DNA from: Cellulophaga sp. HaHa_2_95
Lineage (GTDB): Bacteria; Bacteroidota; Bacteroidia; Flavobacteriales; Flavobacteriaceae
Length of the DNA: 64,000 bases
Reading direction: 5' to 3'
Assembly: GCF_019278565.1 (NCBI RefSeq)
Contig: NZ_CP058988.1
Coordinates: 3,844,001 to 3,908,000 of the forward strand
In this document: piece after piece, positions 1-9,748 of the stretch
Layout: every line of letters begins with the position of its first letter
Position numbering within the stretch: position 1 is the stretch's first letter
Program-made: the position numbers and the translations under genes
The notes under the pieces: model-generated
The model's database searches: none
What the model was told of the DNA's origin: nothing
What the model saw: only the letters and a program-made list of their open reading frames with translations

Positions 1-1217
1 ATTTCATTTGCTTTTTGCAGTTCAACCGCTCTCTTTTCTTCAAGAGACTTTTTCTCTAAGCTATGCTTGCGTCTAATATTCCTAATCAAAAGAAAACTTA
101 AAATTAAAATTGAAAATATCACTACAACTAAAAGCCATGACTTTAGTGTCCAAAGCTTTTCTTCATTTTCTAAGTTGGCTATATGCTGCTCTTTTATAAG
201 CTCTTTTTCTTTTTCTTTTTGAATTCTGTAGCGGTCATTAATTTCAAAAAGATGCTGATTGTTTTTACTTTGCCTACCGAAAATAGATTTATCCAATTGG
301 CTTGCTGCCTCTAAATGAAGAAATGCACTTTTATAATCTTTTGCATTCTTACTTATTAACGCCAAAGCTTCCTGGTCCATTAATTTGTAGTTAGAGTGAT
401 TTGTGTGCTCTTCAGTCAGTGCCAATGAGGTTTTAAAATACTTTCTACTAGTGGTCATATCTCCCATCATATAGTAAACCTCCCCTAATAAATAATTTAT
501 AATAATAAGGTAAGATGGGTTTTCTTTTTCAAAAACAGCTTTGGCGTTATTCAACCGATTTATAGCCAAATCATACTCCATATCAATAGCATCTTGGTAC
601 CCTATTTCAGCATCTAAATAACTAGATTTTGTTTGAAATTTTTTCTGGATAATGACACTACTATCAATATACTTTCGTGCCATTATATTATTACCGTTGG
701 TTCTAAACAAATTAATCAAGGAGAAATAATCAGTAAGTAGGTAATATTCTTTTAATTCGTCTTTAGCAATAAGTTCTCTTTTGAGCTGTATGGAATGATT
801 AAAATATTTTATTGCTTCACTATCTCTTCTATAGAATAAATACAACCAACCTAGCGCTTGATAAATTTCTGCTCGTGCAAAATTATCGTTAATTTTTTCT
901 GACAACAACAGGGCATCCCAGTACCCATCATAAGCATTTCCATAGTCTAAACTATGCGCATACAAATTAGATAATTCACATAAACTCTTAATTAAATGGG
1001 TTGTGTCTTTAGCACTCCTATTATAGGATATACTTTTCTTATACAAAACAATCGCACTATCTGTATCTGTATTCTTTAATAGTTCTGCTTTTTCAAAATA
1101 TATATCAGACTTCGCACCTACTTGAGCGTTAAGTACAAAACTGAAACCATTTAAAACACTTAAAACTATCAGTGTTACAAAATAGCTTTTCTTCATTTTG
1201 AGGAGATAATTCATCAT
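1..1217 (-). CDS. TPR-repeat membrane protein, probable signalling regulator (3' end outside window)
   Basis: An open frame runs from ATG at 1217 (alternative in-frame ATG at 1196) off the left edge without a stop. The first ~30 residues are hydrophobic and end in LNAQ, which looks like a signal peptide. Then come helical repeats with TPR-like spacing (for example ARAEIYQALGWLYLFYR and SYLIIINYLLGEVYYMMGD), and near residue 345 one transmembrane segment (LKSWLLVVVIFSILILSFLL) followed by a basic, coiled-coil-like stretch. This architecture is typical of Bacteroidetes TPR sensors whose C-terminal part is a LuxR/GerE-type helix-turn-helix or a histidine kinase. That deciding domain is beyond the window, so the output is unknown. 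It is transcribed away from the GH2/GH117 genes and may or may not belong to the locus. Confidence 0.75.
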   Translation of the reverse strand, partial: MMNYLLKMKKSYFVTLIVLSVLNGFSFVLNAQVGAKSDIYFEKAELLKNTDTDSAIVLYKKSISYNRSAKDTTHLIKSLCELSNLYAHSLDYGNAYDGYWDALLLSEKINDNFARAEIYQALGWLYLFYRRDSEAIKYFNHSIQLKRELIAKDELKEYYLLTDYFSLINLFRTNGNNIMARKYIDSSVIIQKKFQTKSSYLDAEIGYQDAIDMEYDLAINRLNNAKAVFEKENPSYLIIINYLLGEVYYMMGDMTTSRKYFKTSLALTEEHTNHSNYKLMDQEALALISKNAKDYKSAFLHLEAASQLDKSIFGRQSKNNQHLFEINDRYRIQKEKEKELIKEQHIANLENEEKLWTLKSWLLVVVIFSILILSFLLIRNIRRKHSLEKKSLEEKRAVELQKANE

Positions 1218-1640
1218 AATATACCTGCTGATCGAAATTTTAGATTCAAAAATTGATTGAATATATGCAATGTCTAGTTCAAATGTTTTTAAAACTAGCA
1301 CAAATTAATGTCTGTTGAGTTTTTGTCTAGTTAGATGATATCTTTAAATCCTTTAATAGCTTGATATTTGTGTGATTATCAATGACACATCATTTATAAG
1401 TGTTTATTATGATATTATAATTTTAGCTCCACTATAATTATCAAATACCACTATTTAACAGAAATATGGCACGAGACATTACCTGTAAATTAAAGAGGTA
1501 TTACAAATGTAAAAATCAGATTTAAAACTATAAAAGTAACAATAGTGTAGCACAGGTTAAAAGTTCATGTTTAGTTGGATAACCCCTTATAAAAATAAAG
1601 ATCAATTAAAAAATAGCTAGTAATAACGCACATCAGACCT
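1218..1640. other. Intergenic region between TPR gene and GH2 gene
   Basis: 423 bases without a gene, holding the divergent start regions of the TPR gene and the GH2/GH117 pair. I see no exact TAnnTTTG box and no CATnTG pair at 21-bp spacing. The notable content is a TGTCTAGTT motif present twice (1271-1279 and 1324-1332), the second inside a 14-base word shared with the promoter of the GH16 gene at 15440. Confidence 0.5.
1318..1331 (+). promoter_or_regulatory. Candidate operator word shared with the GH16 promoter
   Basis: The 14-base word AGTTTTTGTCTAGT occurs here, about 310 bases upstream of the GH2 start, and again on the minus strand at 15500-15513, about 60 bases upstream of the agarase-like GH16. 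A shorter copy (TGTCTAGTT) lies at 1271-1279. Both flanked genes are predicted agar-acting lipoproteins, so a common regulator is a reasonable inference, but no regulator is identified. Confidence 0.3.
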
Positions 1641-4166
1641 ATGAAATACATCATCAGTTTTCTTGCCTTAATCTTAATCTTAGTTACAAGTTGCCAATCC
1701 AAAATTGCTCAAAATCATACGACAGATTTTAATTTTGATTGGGAGTTTAAATTAGAAGACACTGTATCCAATACCTACGATACAGCTTACAGAAAAATTA
1801 ATTTACCTCATGATTGGAGCATTGAAACTCCATTAGACTCCGTAAAAGGAGAGGGTGCTACAGGCTATTTTTTAGGAGGTATTGGGCATTACAAAAAGGA
1901 TTTCAATCTGAATCTAAATGACAACCAAGTGGCCTATCTTGTTTTTGACGGAGTATACAATAATGCCACAGTACATTTAAACAATCAGGAGCTAGGAAAG
2001 CATCCTTATGGCTATGCTCCTTTCTATTACGATATCACCAACACATTAAAAAATGAAACCAACACAGTAAATGTTACCGTAGATCGCACAAGATATGCGG
2101 ATAGTAGATGGTATACAGGATCTGGAATTTACAGGAATGTAAATTTAATTACCAAAAATAAATTACATATTCCGGTCTGGGGAACCTTTATTACTACCCC
2201 TAATGCTACAAAAGAATCTGCCACCATACAGATTGAAACCAGTATTAAAAACAACTACGAGGAGTCAAAAGATATAACAGTTACCACTGAAATAATAGAT
2301 GCAGATCAAACTAAAGTTGGCAGCCTAATATCTACTCTCGAGGTAGCAAAAATAAGCATTAAAAAAAATACCGCCGTGCTAACTATAGAACAACCAATGT
2401 TATGGGATATAGAACAACCTAATCTATATACAGCAGTTACCAATGTGATAGAAAATGGTGAAATTATAGATACAGAAGAAACTGTATTTGGTATACGAAG
2501 TATACAATTTGATGCAAGTACCGGATTTTATTTAAACGGTAAAAACAGAAAAATAAAAGGAGTTTGTTTGCACCATGATGGTGGATTGGTTGGTGCTGCA
2601 GTGCCAAAAGATGTATGGAGAAGGCGCTTAGAAAAATTAAAAGAAGCAGGCTGTAATGCCATAAGAATTTCTCATAATCCTGCCTCTAATGAATTCTTAG
2701 ATCTATGTGATGAAATGGGCTTTTTGGTTCAAGATGAATTCTTTGACGAATGGGATAATCCAAAGGATAAACGAAAAAATATGAATGAGCGCAGAGTAGA
2801 TTACATTACGCGCGGTAATGCTGAGCATTTTCAAGAATGGGCAGAAACAGATTTAAAAAACACAATCCTTTCGCACAGAAATCATCCCTCTATCTTTCAA
2901 TGGAGTATAGGGAATGAAATAGAATGGACCTACCCTAGAAATGCAGAAGCTACAGGTTTCTTTAATAACATGGATTGGAGTGGAAATTATTTTTGGTCTG
3001 TACCTCCTAACAATATTGATGAAATAAAGGAAAAAATAAAAACCCTCCCTAAAGAAACGTATGATATTGGCGCTACTGCACAAAAATTAGCAAAATGGAC
3101 CAAAGAATTAGATACCACGCGCTATGTAATTGCTAATTGTATTTTACCTTCTTCTAGTTATGAATCTGGTTATGCCGATGCGTTAGATATTATTGGTTTC
3201 AGCTATCGTAGGGTTATTTATGATTACGGCCATGAAAATTACCCTAACAAGCCTATCATGGGAACTGAAAATTTAGGACAATGGCATGAATGGAAAGCCG
3301 TATTGGACCGGCCATTTATTTCAGGCACTTTTTTATGGACTGGAATTGACTATTTAGGAGAATCTAATGGTGGATGGCCCAAAAAAGGAACGCCAAGCGG
3401 ACTCTTAGATGTTGCAGGCTTTGAGAAACCTTCTTACTATATGTTTAAGTCTTTATGGAGTGATGCCCCGTCTATTTACATTGCGACACAAACAGAAGAA
3501 AAATCAAACTATAAATCTACCCATAACGCAAATCCTATGGAAAAGAAAGAAGGTGCATGGAAAAATGCACTTTGGGTATGGCAAGATGTAAATGAACATT
3601 GGAACTACAAAGATGAACAAGCCACCATTGTGGAAATCTATTCTAATTGTGAAGAAGTAGAACTCTTTTTAAATGAACAATCTTCAGGAATAAAAAAGTT
3701 AACTGAATTTGAAGATCACATCTATAAATGGGCAGTACCTTTTAAACAGGGAATATTAAAAGCTGTTGGCTCTAAAAATGGGCAAAAAGTTGAAACTTTA
3801 ATAAAAACAACATCAAAACCTGAAGCTTTACGTTTAGTTGGAGATAAGAACCAATTAATTGCGGATGGCTATGATACTGCCCATATTGTACTTCAAATAA
3901 CAGATGCTGAGGGGAATCCAATTAAAACTGAAAATCAAAAAATAAACTTTAGTGTTAGTGGTGGCGCTAAATTATTAGGAGTAGATAATGGCGCTATCAC
4001 GAACACTCAAGATTTTAAAAGCGAAGAAATCACCACAGATAAAGGCCGCGCTTTATTAATTATTCAATCTATAAAAAATAGCACGGTTCCCATTCTAATT
4101 AAAGCAAGCTCACCAACACTTACGAGTAACGAAATAGAAATTACAATTAAACCAAACAACAAATAG
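1641..4166 (+). CDS. GH2 glycoside hydrolase, beta-galactosidase-like lipoprotein
   Basis: Predicted exo-acting GH2 enzyme, probably releasing beta-linked D-galactose or a related residue from agar/porphyran oligosaccharides. The N-terminus is a lipoprotein signal (LVTSC, Cys18), so it is probably membrane-anchored facing the periplasm or outside. Domain order is the usual GH2 sandwich ([11 protein letters not shown] near residue 55), immunoglobulin-like domain, TIM barrel, then C-terminal Ig-like domains with an invasin-like end. The acid/base is expected at Glu426 in WSIGNE and the nucleophile at Glu543 in IMGTEN; both are present. At 841 residues it is typical of Bacteroidetes secreted GH2. 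It lies 4 bases upstream of a GH117 gene, so the two are surely co-transcribed and may act in turn on alternating neoagaro-oligosaccharide ends. Exact substrate is inference. Confidence 0.88.
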   Translation: MKYIISFLALILILVTSCQSKIAQNHTTDFNFDWEFKLEDTVSNTYDTAYRKINLPHDWSIETPLDSVKGEGATGYFLGGIGHYKKDFNLNLNDNQVAYLVFDGVYNNATVHLNNQELGKHPYGYAPFYYDITNTLKNETNTVNVTVDRTRYADSRWYTGSGIYRNVNLITKNKLHIPVWGTFITTPNATKESATIQIETSIKNNYEESKDITVTTEIIDADQTKVGSLISTLEVAKISIKKNTAVLTIEQPMLWDIEQPNLYTAVTNVIENGEIIDTEETVFGIRSIQFDASTGFYLNGKNRKIKGVCLHHDGGLVGAAVPKDVWRRRLEKLKEAGCNAIRISHNPASNEFLDLCDEMGFLVQDEFFDEWDNPKDKRKNMNERRVDYITRGNAEHFQEWAETDLKNTILSHRNHPSIFQWSIGNEIEWTYPRNAEATGFFNNMDWSGNYFWSVPPNNIDEIKEKIKTLPKETYDIGATAQKLAKWTKELDTTRYVIANCILPSSSYESGYADALDIIGFSYRRVIYDYGHENYPNKPIMGTENLGQWHEWKAVLDRPFISGTFLWTGIDYLGESNGGWPKKGTPSGLLDVAGFEKPSYYMFKSLWSDAPSIYIATQTEEKSNYKSTHNANPMEKKEGAWKNALWVWQDVNEHWNYKDEQATIVEIYSNCEEVELFLNEQSSGIKKLTEFEDHIYKWAVPFKQGILKAVGSKNGQKVETLIKTTSKPEALRLVGDKNQLIADGYDTAHIVLQITDAEGNPIKTENQKINFSVSGGAKLLGVDNGAITNTQDFKSEEITTDKGRALLIIQSIKNSTVPILIKASSPTLTSNEIEITIKPNNK

Positions 4167-4170
4167 CAAA

Positions 4171-5397
4171 ATGAAAAAAAACAATATAAAATTAGTTGCA
4201 CTAGCGTGTATCTTAGCATTCACAGCATGTGATGAACCTAAAAGCTCTGAAAAAGAAACAGGCATGGAAGAACAAAAAATAACCATTACTGATGCACAAA
4301 TGGACGAATTAGGTATTACCAATAGAGATTCGCTAAGTGCTGCCTCTAAAAGAGCTTTGCAATGGCCAGAAGGTTTAGGTAACGAATGGTTCGTAGAATT
4401 TTCTAAGCTTCAACCTTTAAAAGGAGATTTAGCCTATGAAGAAGGTGTCGTTAGAAGAGATCCTAGTGCCGTAATTAAAGAAAATGGAAAATTTTATGTT
4501 TGGTATAGCAAGAGTACAGGACCCTCTCAAGGTTTTGCTGGGGATATAGAGAACGACAAGGTTTTTCCTTGGGATCGTTGTGATATCTGGTATGCCACTT
4601 CTGAAGATGGAGAGACTTGGAAAGAAGAAGGGTTAGCAGTTCCTAGAGGAGAAAAAGGTGCTTATGATGACCGTTCTGTATTTACTGTAGAAATAATGAA
4701 GTATGAGAACAAATACTACTTATGCTATCAAACCGTAAAATCGCCTTACAATGTACGAGTTAAAAATCAAGTTGGCTTAGCGTGGTCAGAATCGCCAAAC
4801 GGTCCTTGGATAAAAAGCGAGGAACCTATTTTAAGTCCAGCAAATAATGGCATATGGAAAGGGGAAGAACAAAACAGATTTTTAGTAGAGAAAAAAGGAG
4901 ATTTTGATAGTCATAAAGTACATGATCCTTGTATTATTCCTTACAAAGGAAAATTTTATTTATACTATAAGGGAGAGCAAATGGGAGAAAAAATCACTTT
5001 TGGAGGAAGACAAATTCGCCATGGAGTCGCTATTGCAGATAACCCATTAGGACCTTACGTAAAATCGCCTTACAATCCTATTAGCAACAGTGGTCATGAA
5101 ATTTGTGTATGGCCTTATAATGATGGAATTGCAGCCTTAATTACAACAGACGGTCCTGAGAAAAACACGATACAATGGGCGCCAGACGGTGTTAATTTTG
5201 AAATCATGTCAGTCATTCCTGGTGTTTCTGCACATGCCATAGGCTTAAATAGAACGGCAGATAACGAAAAAGAACCTACAGAAATCTTACGATGGGGATT
5301 ATCGCATATTTATAATAATAGTGATTACCAAAGCATCATGAGTTTTACCTCTGCTAGAAAAACTACGCATGCAGCAAAAGGAGAGAAATCTAAATAA
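4171..5397 (+). CDS. ahgA: GH117 alpha-1,3-(3,6-anhydro-L-galactosidase), AhgA-like
   Basis: Releases 3,6-anhydro-L-galactose from the non-reducing end of neoagaro-oligosaccharides. The 408-residue lipoprotein (FTAC, Cys20) is a five-bladed propeller protein that, as I remember it, closely resembles Zobellia galactanivorans AhgA. The known key positions fall at the same numbers here: Asp97 (RRDPSA), Asp252 (VHDPC) and Glu310 in SGHE, with the adjacent His309. The family is dimeric and uses an inverting mechanism. Its product is the substrate of the catabolic operon starting at 6516, which makes functional linkage strong. The gene is co-transcribed with the upstream GH2 and is followed by a rho-independent terminator at 5417-5453. 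Confidence 0.93.
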   Translation: MKKNNIKLVALACILAFTACDEPKSSEKETGMEEQKITITDAQMDELGITNRDSLSAASKRALQWPEGLGNEWFVEFSKLQPLKGDLAYEEGVVRRDPSAVIKENGKFYVWYSKSTGPSQGFAGDIENDKVFPWDRCDIWYATSEDGETWKEEGLAVPRGEKGAYDDRSVFTVEIMKYENKYYLCYQTVKSPYNVRVKNQVGLAWSESPNGPWIKSEEPILSPANNGIWKGEEQNRFLVEKKGDFDSHKVHDPCIIPYKGKFYLYYKGEQMGEKITFGGRQIRHGVAIADNPLGPYVKSPYNPISNSGHEICVWPYNDGIAALITTDGPEKNTIQWAPDGVNFEIMSVIPGVSAHAIGLNRTADNEKEPTEILRWGLSHIYNNSDYQSIMSFTSARKTTHAAKGEKSK

Positions 5398-5416
5398 CTT
5401 CAAGCATTAGTAAATT

Positions 5417-5453
5417 AAGAGGAACAAATTTAACAGTGTTCCTCTTTTTTTTT
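5417..5453 (+). terminator. Rho-independent terminator after GH2-GH117 pair
   Basis: A perfect 10-bp stem (AAGAGGAACA / TGTTCCTCTT) with a 10-base loop runs straight into a run of nine T. It lies 20 bases after the GH117 stop and ends just before the IclR promoter. Confidence 0.9.
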
Positions 5454-5459
5454 GACGCC

Positions 5460-5488
5460 TTGTAATTAGCTAAATAATAGTAGTTTTG
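5460..5488 (+). promoter_or_regulatory. Promoter of the IclR-type regulator
   Basis: TTG at 5460-5462, an 18-base gap, then TAGTTTTG at 5481-5488, matching the Bacteroidetes TTG / TAnnTTTG consensus. Because the -7 box overlaps an upstream in-frame ATG at 5486, the real start must be the next ATG at 5507. Confidence 0.6.
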
Positions 5489-5506
5489 TATTTCAAATGT
5501 TTCTCT

Positions 5507-6298
5507 ATGAATAAGCCTAAGACCGATTTAAAATCTGAATACAATGTTCCTAATTTAGAAAGAGGACTGATGGTTATCGAATTATTAGCCACTAAAAAAA
5601 ACGGATTGACCTTAGCGGAGATTACAGAAACCTTAGCACTGACAAAGACATCTGCGTTTAGAGTGGTAAGTACGCTTATTTTTAAAAATTACCTTCAGAA
5701 AAACGAGACCACAAAAAAGATTACTCTTTCTCGGAAAATGCTCACCTTGGGTATTTCTGCAATGACAGAACAAAGCATTGTTGAAATGTCTATCGATGTA
5801 ATGCGCGCCCTGAGAGATGAATTAAAAGAATCTGTAATGCTAGGTATATTGCTAGATGATAAAGGCACAATTCTAGAACAAGTCTCTTCATCTTATCCCG
5901 TAAAATTATTTGTAGAACAAGGCACCCAATTTAGTCTACATAGTTCTGTTGGTGGAAAATCTATACTAGCCAACATGCCTCAAGAAGATTGTAATGATAT
6001 TCTCAAGAAAATAACACTTACAAAATTCACCAAAAACACAATTACCTCAAAAAAAGAGTTTAAAAAAACCTTACTGGATGTAAGACAAAAAGGCTACGCT
6101 ATTGATAATGGCGAGGACATTCAAGGTATTCATTGTATTGGAGCCCCGATATATAATGAATCTGGTTACCCTGTTGCTGCACTTTGGATAACCGCTCCTC
6201 ATGGTAGATTACCTCATGAAGAATTTGATTCGAAAGGAAAAATCATAGCGCAATATGCTTTAGATATCTCTACCAAATTGGGCTATATCTCTCAATAA
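5507..6298 (+). CDS. IclR-family transcriptional regulator, KdgR-like
   Basis: A 263-residue DNA-binding protein with an N-terminal winged helix (residues ~15-75, LTLAEITETLALTKTSAFRV) and a C-terminal IclR effector domain (~85-255, with GGKSILA and APIYNESGYPVAALWI). Family members such as KdgR repress sugar-acid genes and release DNA when bound to a keto-deoxy sugar acid. Start chosen at 5507 because a -7 box covers the upstream ATG at 5486. It sits directly before the 3,6-anhydro-L-galactose operon, whose promoter carries a GTTTCA/TGAAAC palindrome resembling the KdgR box. I infer that it controls that operon and senses KDG or a related intermediate. Activator or repressor cannot be decided, though the operator position over the -7 box favours repression. 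Confidence 0.88.
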   Translation: MNKPKTDLKSEYNVPNLERGLMVIELLATKKNGLTLAEITETLALTKTSAFRVVSTLIFKNYLQKNETTKKITLSRKMLTLGISAMTEQSIVEMSIDVMRALRDELKESVMLGILLDDKGTILEQVSSSYPVKLFVEQGTQFSLHSSVGGKSILANMPQEDCNDILKKITLTKFTKNTITSKKEFKKTLLDVRQKGYAIDNGEDIQGIHCIGAPIYNESGYPVAALWITAPHGRLPHEEFDSKGKIIAQYALDISTKLGYISQ

Positions 6299-6309
6299 AC
6301 AAACTTCTT

Positions 6310-6334
6310 AAGCCAAACTTATTGGCTCTTATTT
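6310..6334 (+). terminator. Weak terminator candidate after IclR gene
   Basis: Six-bp stem AGCCAA / TTGGCT with a 5-base loop followed by CTTATTTT. Short and weak. Confidence 0.3.
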
Positions 6335-6464
6335 TCAAAATGTACTCTTTTTAAATCAGTTTTATCTTAAAGCTGTTTAAAAGGCCTGACAACATCATCC
6401 TAAATTTTAACAATTTAGCTACGATCTAGGCATTTTTATACGCCTGTTGTTTTATAAATAATTG

Positions 6465-6507
6465 TATATTTGTTTCAAATATGAAACTAGTTTATTATTT
6501 GAAACAA
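6465..6507 (+). promoter_or_regulatory. AHG operon promoter with nested KdgR-like operator
   Basis: TATATTTG at 6465-6472 matches the TAnnTTTG -7 box. Overlapping its last base is a perfect palindrome GTTTCA-AATA-TGAAAC (6472-6487). A larger perfect 11-bp inverted repeat, TTGTTTCAAAT (6470-6480) with ATTTGAAACAA (6497-6507), encloses an internal AAACTAGTTT palindrome. TGAAAC/GTTTCA arms are the core of the enterobacterial KdgR box, and an IclR-type gene lies just upstream. Binding is inferred. Confidence 0.65.
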
Positions 6508-6515
6508 TAAATTTA

Positions 6516-7532
6516 ATGAAAGCAACCATATACGAAGGCAATAAAACCTTTACAGTTATAGACAAAGAAATTGAACAACCTAGCAATGGTGAAGTTCGAA
6601 TTAAAGTAGCGTATTCAGGTGTTTGTGGTACGGATGTGCACATCTACCATGGTATGATGGATAAGCGTGTTGCCATGCCTCAAACTATTGGTCATGAGAT
6701 GTCTGGTACTATTGATGCAGTAGGTACAGGTGTTACTGGCTTTTCCGTTGGGGAAAAAGTAGTGGTACGCCCCTTAGATGATAGAAAAGTAAAGGCTTCT
6801 GATAAAGGTTTTAATCACATCTGTGAAGAATTAAAATTTATTGGAATAGATAGCCCAGGATCTATGCAGCAGTATTGGAACGTTCCTGCTTTTGTACTTC
6901 ACAAATTAAAAGCGGAGACCGATTTGAAATTAGCAGCCTTAATAGAACCCCTATCTGTTGCAACACATGATGTGCGTAGAAGTGGTTTAGTAAAAGGAGA
7001 AACTGCAGTAGTTTTAGGCGGCGGTCCTATTGGCTTATTAGTGGCAATGGTCGCTAAAGAAGTAGGTGCACAAGTAATAATATCTGAAGTAAATCCTAAA
7101 CGTATTGCAAAAGCAAAAGAACTAGGATTTGATGCCGTGAGTCCGCTTGAATTAGATTTAGTCGAATATGTAAAAAGCAAAACAGAAAATAGACGTGCAG
7201 ATGTGGTCTTTGAAGTAGCTGGTGTGCTGCCTGCCTTAGATGTGATGTGTGAAGTAGCAGGTATTCGAGGAAGAATTTTAATGGTAGCCATCCATGGAGA
7301 GAAAAAACCAGTAGATCTATTTAAATTTTTCTGGAAAGAGCTAAGCTTAATAGGGGCTCGTGTATACGAAAAAGAAGATTATGAAAAAGCCATTGAACTG
7401 ATTACTGCAAATGAATTGCCATTTGAACAAATGATTACAGATGTGCAGCCTTTAACGAACATTCAACAAGTTTTTGAAAACATAGATAACAATCCTGACG
7501 GCCTAAAAGTATTAATGGATTGCCAATTATAA
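6516..7532 (+). CDS. Zinc-type alcohol dehydrogenase, probable 2-keto-3-deoxy-L-galactonate 5-dehydrogenase
   Basis: MDR-superfamily dehydrogenase of 338 residues with a GroES-like domain (catalytic zinc residues Cys37 in GVCGTD and His60-Glu61 in IGHE) and a Rossmann domain (VVLGGGPIGLLVA). First gene of the operon; ATG at 6516 was preferred over 6462 because the promoter and operator lie between them. In agar-degrading bacteria, L-KDGal made from 3,6-anhydro-L-galactonate is oxidised at C5 to 2,5-diketo-3-deoxygluconate by an enzyme of this type; the neighbours below (cycloisomerase, AHG dehydrogenase, KduD-like reductase) support that role. Oddity: the lobe that normally holds four structural-zinc cysteines has only one Cys (HICEEL), unlike the paralogue at 22182-23192. 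The exact substrate is inference. Confidence 0.8.
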   Translation: MKATIYEGNKTFTVIDKEIEQPSNGEVRIKVAYSGVCGTDVHIYHGMMDKRVAMPQTIGHEMSGTIDAVGTGVTGFSVGEKVVVRPLDDRKVKASDKGFNHICEELKFIGIDSPGSMQQYWNVPAFVLHKLKAETDLKLAALIEPLSVATHDVRRSGLVKGETAVVLGGGPIGLLVAMVAKEVGAQVIISEVNPKRIAKAKELGFDAVSPLELDLVEYVKSKTENRRADVVFEVAGVLPALDVMCEVAGIRGRILMVAIHGEKKPVDLFKFFWKELSLIGARVYEKEDYEKAIELITANELPFEQMITDVQPLTNIQQVFENIDNNPDGLKVLMDCQL

Positions 7533-7542
7533 CACACAAACA

Positions 7543-8313
7543 ATGAGCATATTAGATAGTTTTAGCCTAAAAGGCAAAGTAGCCCTTGTAACGGGTTGTA
7601 AAAGAGGAATTGGAAAAGGAATGGCTTTAGCGCTTGCAGAAGCAGGTGCAGATATTATTGGGGTCTCGGCGTCATTAGAAGCTAGTGGTAGTGCCGTAGA
7701 GAAAGAAGTTAGTGCACTAGGACGAAAATTTAGCGCCTACCAATGCGATTTTTCAGATAGAAAAGCCCTTTATAATTTTATAGCGAAGGTAAAAGAAAAC
7801 CATCCTACCATAGATATTTTGATCAACAATGCAGGTACTATCTTAAGAACTCCTGCCGCTGAACACCCAGATGATATGTGGGATAAAGTTATTGAAGTTA
7901 ACCAGAACGCTCAATTTATTTTAACTCGGGAAATAGGTAAAGACATGATAGCTCGTGGTTCTGGAAAAATAGTATTCACGGCCTCATTATTAACCTACCA
8001 AGGGGGTATTACCGTACCTGGATATGCCGCGAGTAAAGGTGCCATTGGTCAAATGATTATGGCATTCGCTAACGAATGGGCTAGCAAAGGTGTCAATGTT
8101 AATGGCATTGCCCCAGGATATATTTCTACAGACAATACAGAAGCATTACGTAATGATCCTGAACGCTCTAAATCTATCTTATCTCGTATACCAGCAGGTA
8201 GATGGGGAGAACCTAAAGATTTTGCAGGACCTATAGTTTTCTTGTGCTCTAAAGCATCAGACTACATGCATGGATCAATTACCCTTGTAGACGGGGGTTG
8301 GATGGGTAGATAA
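7543..8313 (+). CDS. kduD: KduD-like SDR, probable 2,5-diketo-3-deoxygluconate reductase forming KDG
   Basis: Classical short-chain dehydrogenase/reductase of 256 residues: cofactor motif TGCKRGIG near the N-terminus, NNAG, and active-site Y-x3-K in GYAASKGA. The sequence reads as 2-deoxy-D-gluconate 3-dehydrogenase/KduD. In pectin metabolism KduD reduces 2,5-diketo-3-deoxygluconate to KDG; the same reaction closes the L-KDGal to KDG route in agar metabolism. It starts 10 bases after the dehydrogenase that would make its substrate. It has no signal peptide and is cytosolic. Confidence 0.85.
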   Translation: MSILDSFSLKGKVALVTGCKRGIGKGMALALAEAGADIIGVSASLEASGSAVEKEVSALGRKFSAYQCDFSDRKALYNFIAKVKENHPTIDILINNAGTILRTPAAEHPDDMWDKVIEVNQNAQFILTREIGKDMIARGSGKIVFTASLLTYQGGITVPGYAASKGAIGQMIMAFANEWASKGVNVNGIAPGYISTDNTEALRNDPERSKSILSRIPAGRWGEPKDFAGPIVFLCSKASDYMHGSITLVDGGWMGR

Positions 8314-8333
8314 ATTCAAAAAAAAGGTATACA

Positions 8334-9737
8334 ATGCATCATCGGTACATAAAAATAATAATAATTCTGCTAGGCTTTTTTAAGGTGAGTTTTTTAACTG
8401 CTCAGCAGCAACCAAATATTGTGTTTATTTTATCCGATGATGCGGGCTATGCTGATTTTGGCTTTCAAGGAAGCAAAGAATTTAAAACACCTGAATTAGA
8501 CAAGCTTGCTAAAAAAAGTATTAAATTTTCTCAAGCGTATGTAAGTGCTGCTGTTTGCGGCCCTTCCAGAGCCGGAATATTAACCGGGAAATACCAACAA
8601 AAATTCGGTTTTGAAGAAAACAATGTTCCTGGATATATGAGTACTTCTGGTATCATAGGCGATGAAATGGGTTTGCCTTTAGACCAAATTACGATTGCCG
8701 ATTATCTGCAAGATTTAGGTTATAAAACAGCTCTTTTTGGAAAATGGCATCAAGGGAATGCAGATCGTTTTCATCCCACAAAACGTGGCTTTGATGAATT
8801 CTATGGATTTAGAGGTGGTGCTCGCAGTTATATGCCTTATGATGATTTTAATCTTTTAAGCAGAAACGAAGACCGACTAGAACGAGGGTTTGGTAACTTC
8901 TTTGAACATGAAGGGTATCTTACAGATGAACTGGCTCATGAAGCTATTTCATTCATCAACAGAAATAAAGAAAATCCATTTTTTATCTATTTATCTTTTA
9001 ATGCAGTGCATACTCCTATGGAAGCTACTGCTGAAGATTTAGAACAGTTTCCTCATTTAAAAGGAAAACGGAAAACATTGGCAGCAATGACCTTAGCCAT
9101 GGATCGTGCTATTGGTACAGTCCTAAAAGAACTGGACAAACAAGGGCTTTCAAAAAATACATTGATTGTTTTTACCAATGACAATGGCGGACCATCAGAC
9201 GCTAATGATTCTGACAATAGTCCGTTAAGTGGTACTAAAGCAAATCATTTAGAAGGCGGAATTAGAGTGCCTTTTTTAATGTCTTGGCCTAAACAATTAC
9301 AAAAAAATAAAAATTACAACTACCCTATTAGCACCTTAGATCTTTTCCCTACTTTTTTATCCGCTGCAAGCGGAAATAATAGTGACATTGAAGGATTAGA
9401 CGGCGTAAATCTCTTACCATATTTAAAAGGAGAAAACGCAGAAAGTCCACACGAGTTTCTCTACTGGAAAAAAGAAAACAGAGGAGCCATTAGAAATCAG
9501 GATTGGAAACTACTACGCTTTCCAGACAGACCTGCAGAATTGTACAACTTAAAAGAAGACGAATCAGAAATCAATGATTTGGCAGGCCAATATCCTGAAA
9601 AAGTAAAAGAACTTTACAAACAGTTATTTTCTTGGGAACTAACCCTAGAAAGACCTCTTTGGCAATTACGGAGAGAATTTGAAGGAAAAGCTGCCGACCG
9701 GATGGATGCTTATAGAAAAACGAATACAAAACAATAA
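8334..9737 (+). CDS. S1-family sulfatase (secreted), embedded in the AHG operon
   Basis: Formylglycine-dependent sulfatase of 467 residues. It has a signal peptide (cleavage near LTAQ), metal-binding Asp35-Asp36 in LSDDAG, the modification motif CGPSR with Cys75, and FGKWH, FTNDNGG and GTKANH motifs of the alkaline-phosphatase fold. The Cys form needs an anaerobic-type or FGE-type maturase, not seen here. It would act in the periplasm, yet it lies between two cytosolic catabolic genes with 20- and 11-base gaps, so it is co-expressed with AHG breakdown. A plausible role is desulfating porphyran or agar oligosaccharides. Regiospecificity cannot be read from sequence. Confidence 0.9.
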   Translation: MHHRYIKIIIILLGFFKVSFLTAQQQPNIVFILSDDAGYADFGFQGSKEFKTPELDKLAKKSIKFSQAYVSAAVCGPSRAGILTGKYQQKFGFEENNVPGYMSTSGIIGDEMGLPLDQITIADYLQDLGYKTALFGKWHQGNADRFHPTKRGFDEFYGFRGGARSYMPYDDFNLLSRNEDRLERGFGNFFEHEGYLTDELAHEAISFINRNKENPFFIYLSFNAVHTPMEATAEDLEQFPHLKGKRKTLAAMTLAMDRAIGTVLKELDKQGLSKNTLIVFTNDNGGPSDANDSDNSPLSGTKANHLEGGIRVPFLMSWPKQLQKNKNYNYPISTLDLFPTFLSAASGNNSDIEGLDGVNLLPYLKGENAESPHEFLYWKKENRGAIRNQDWKLLRFPDRPAELYNLKEDESEINDLAGQYPEKVKELYKQLFSWELTLERPLWQLRREFEGKAADRMDAYRKTNTKQ

Positions 9738-9748
9738 TACCATATACT

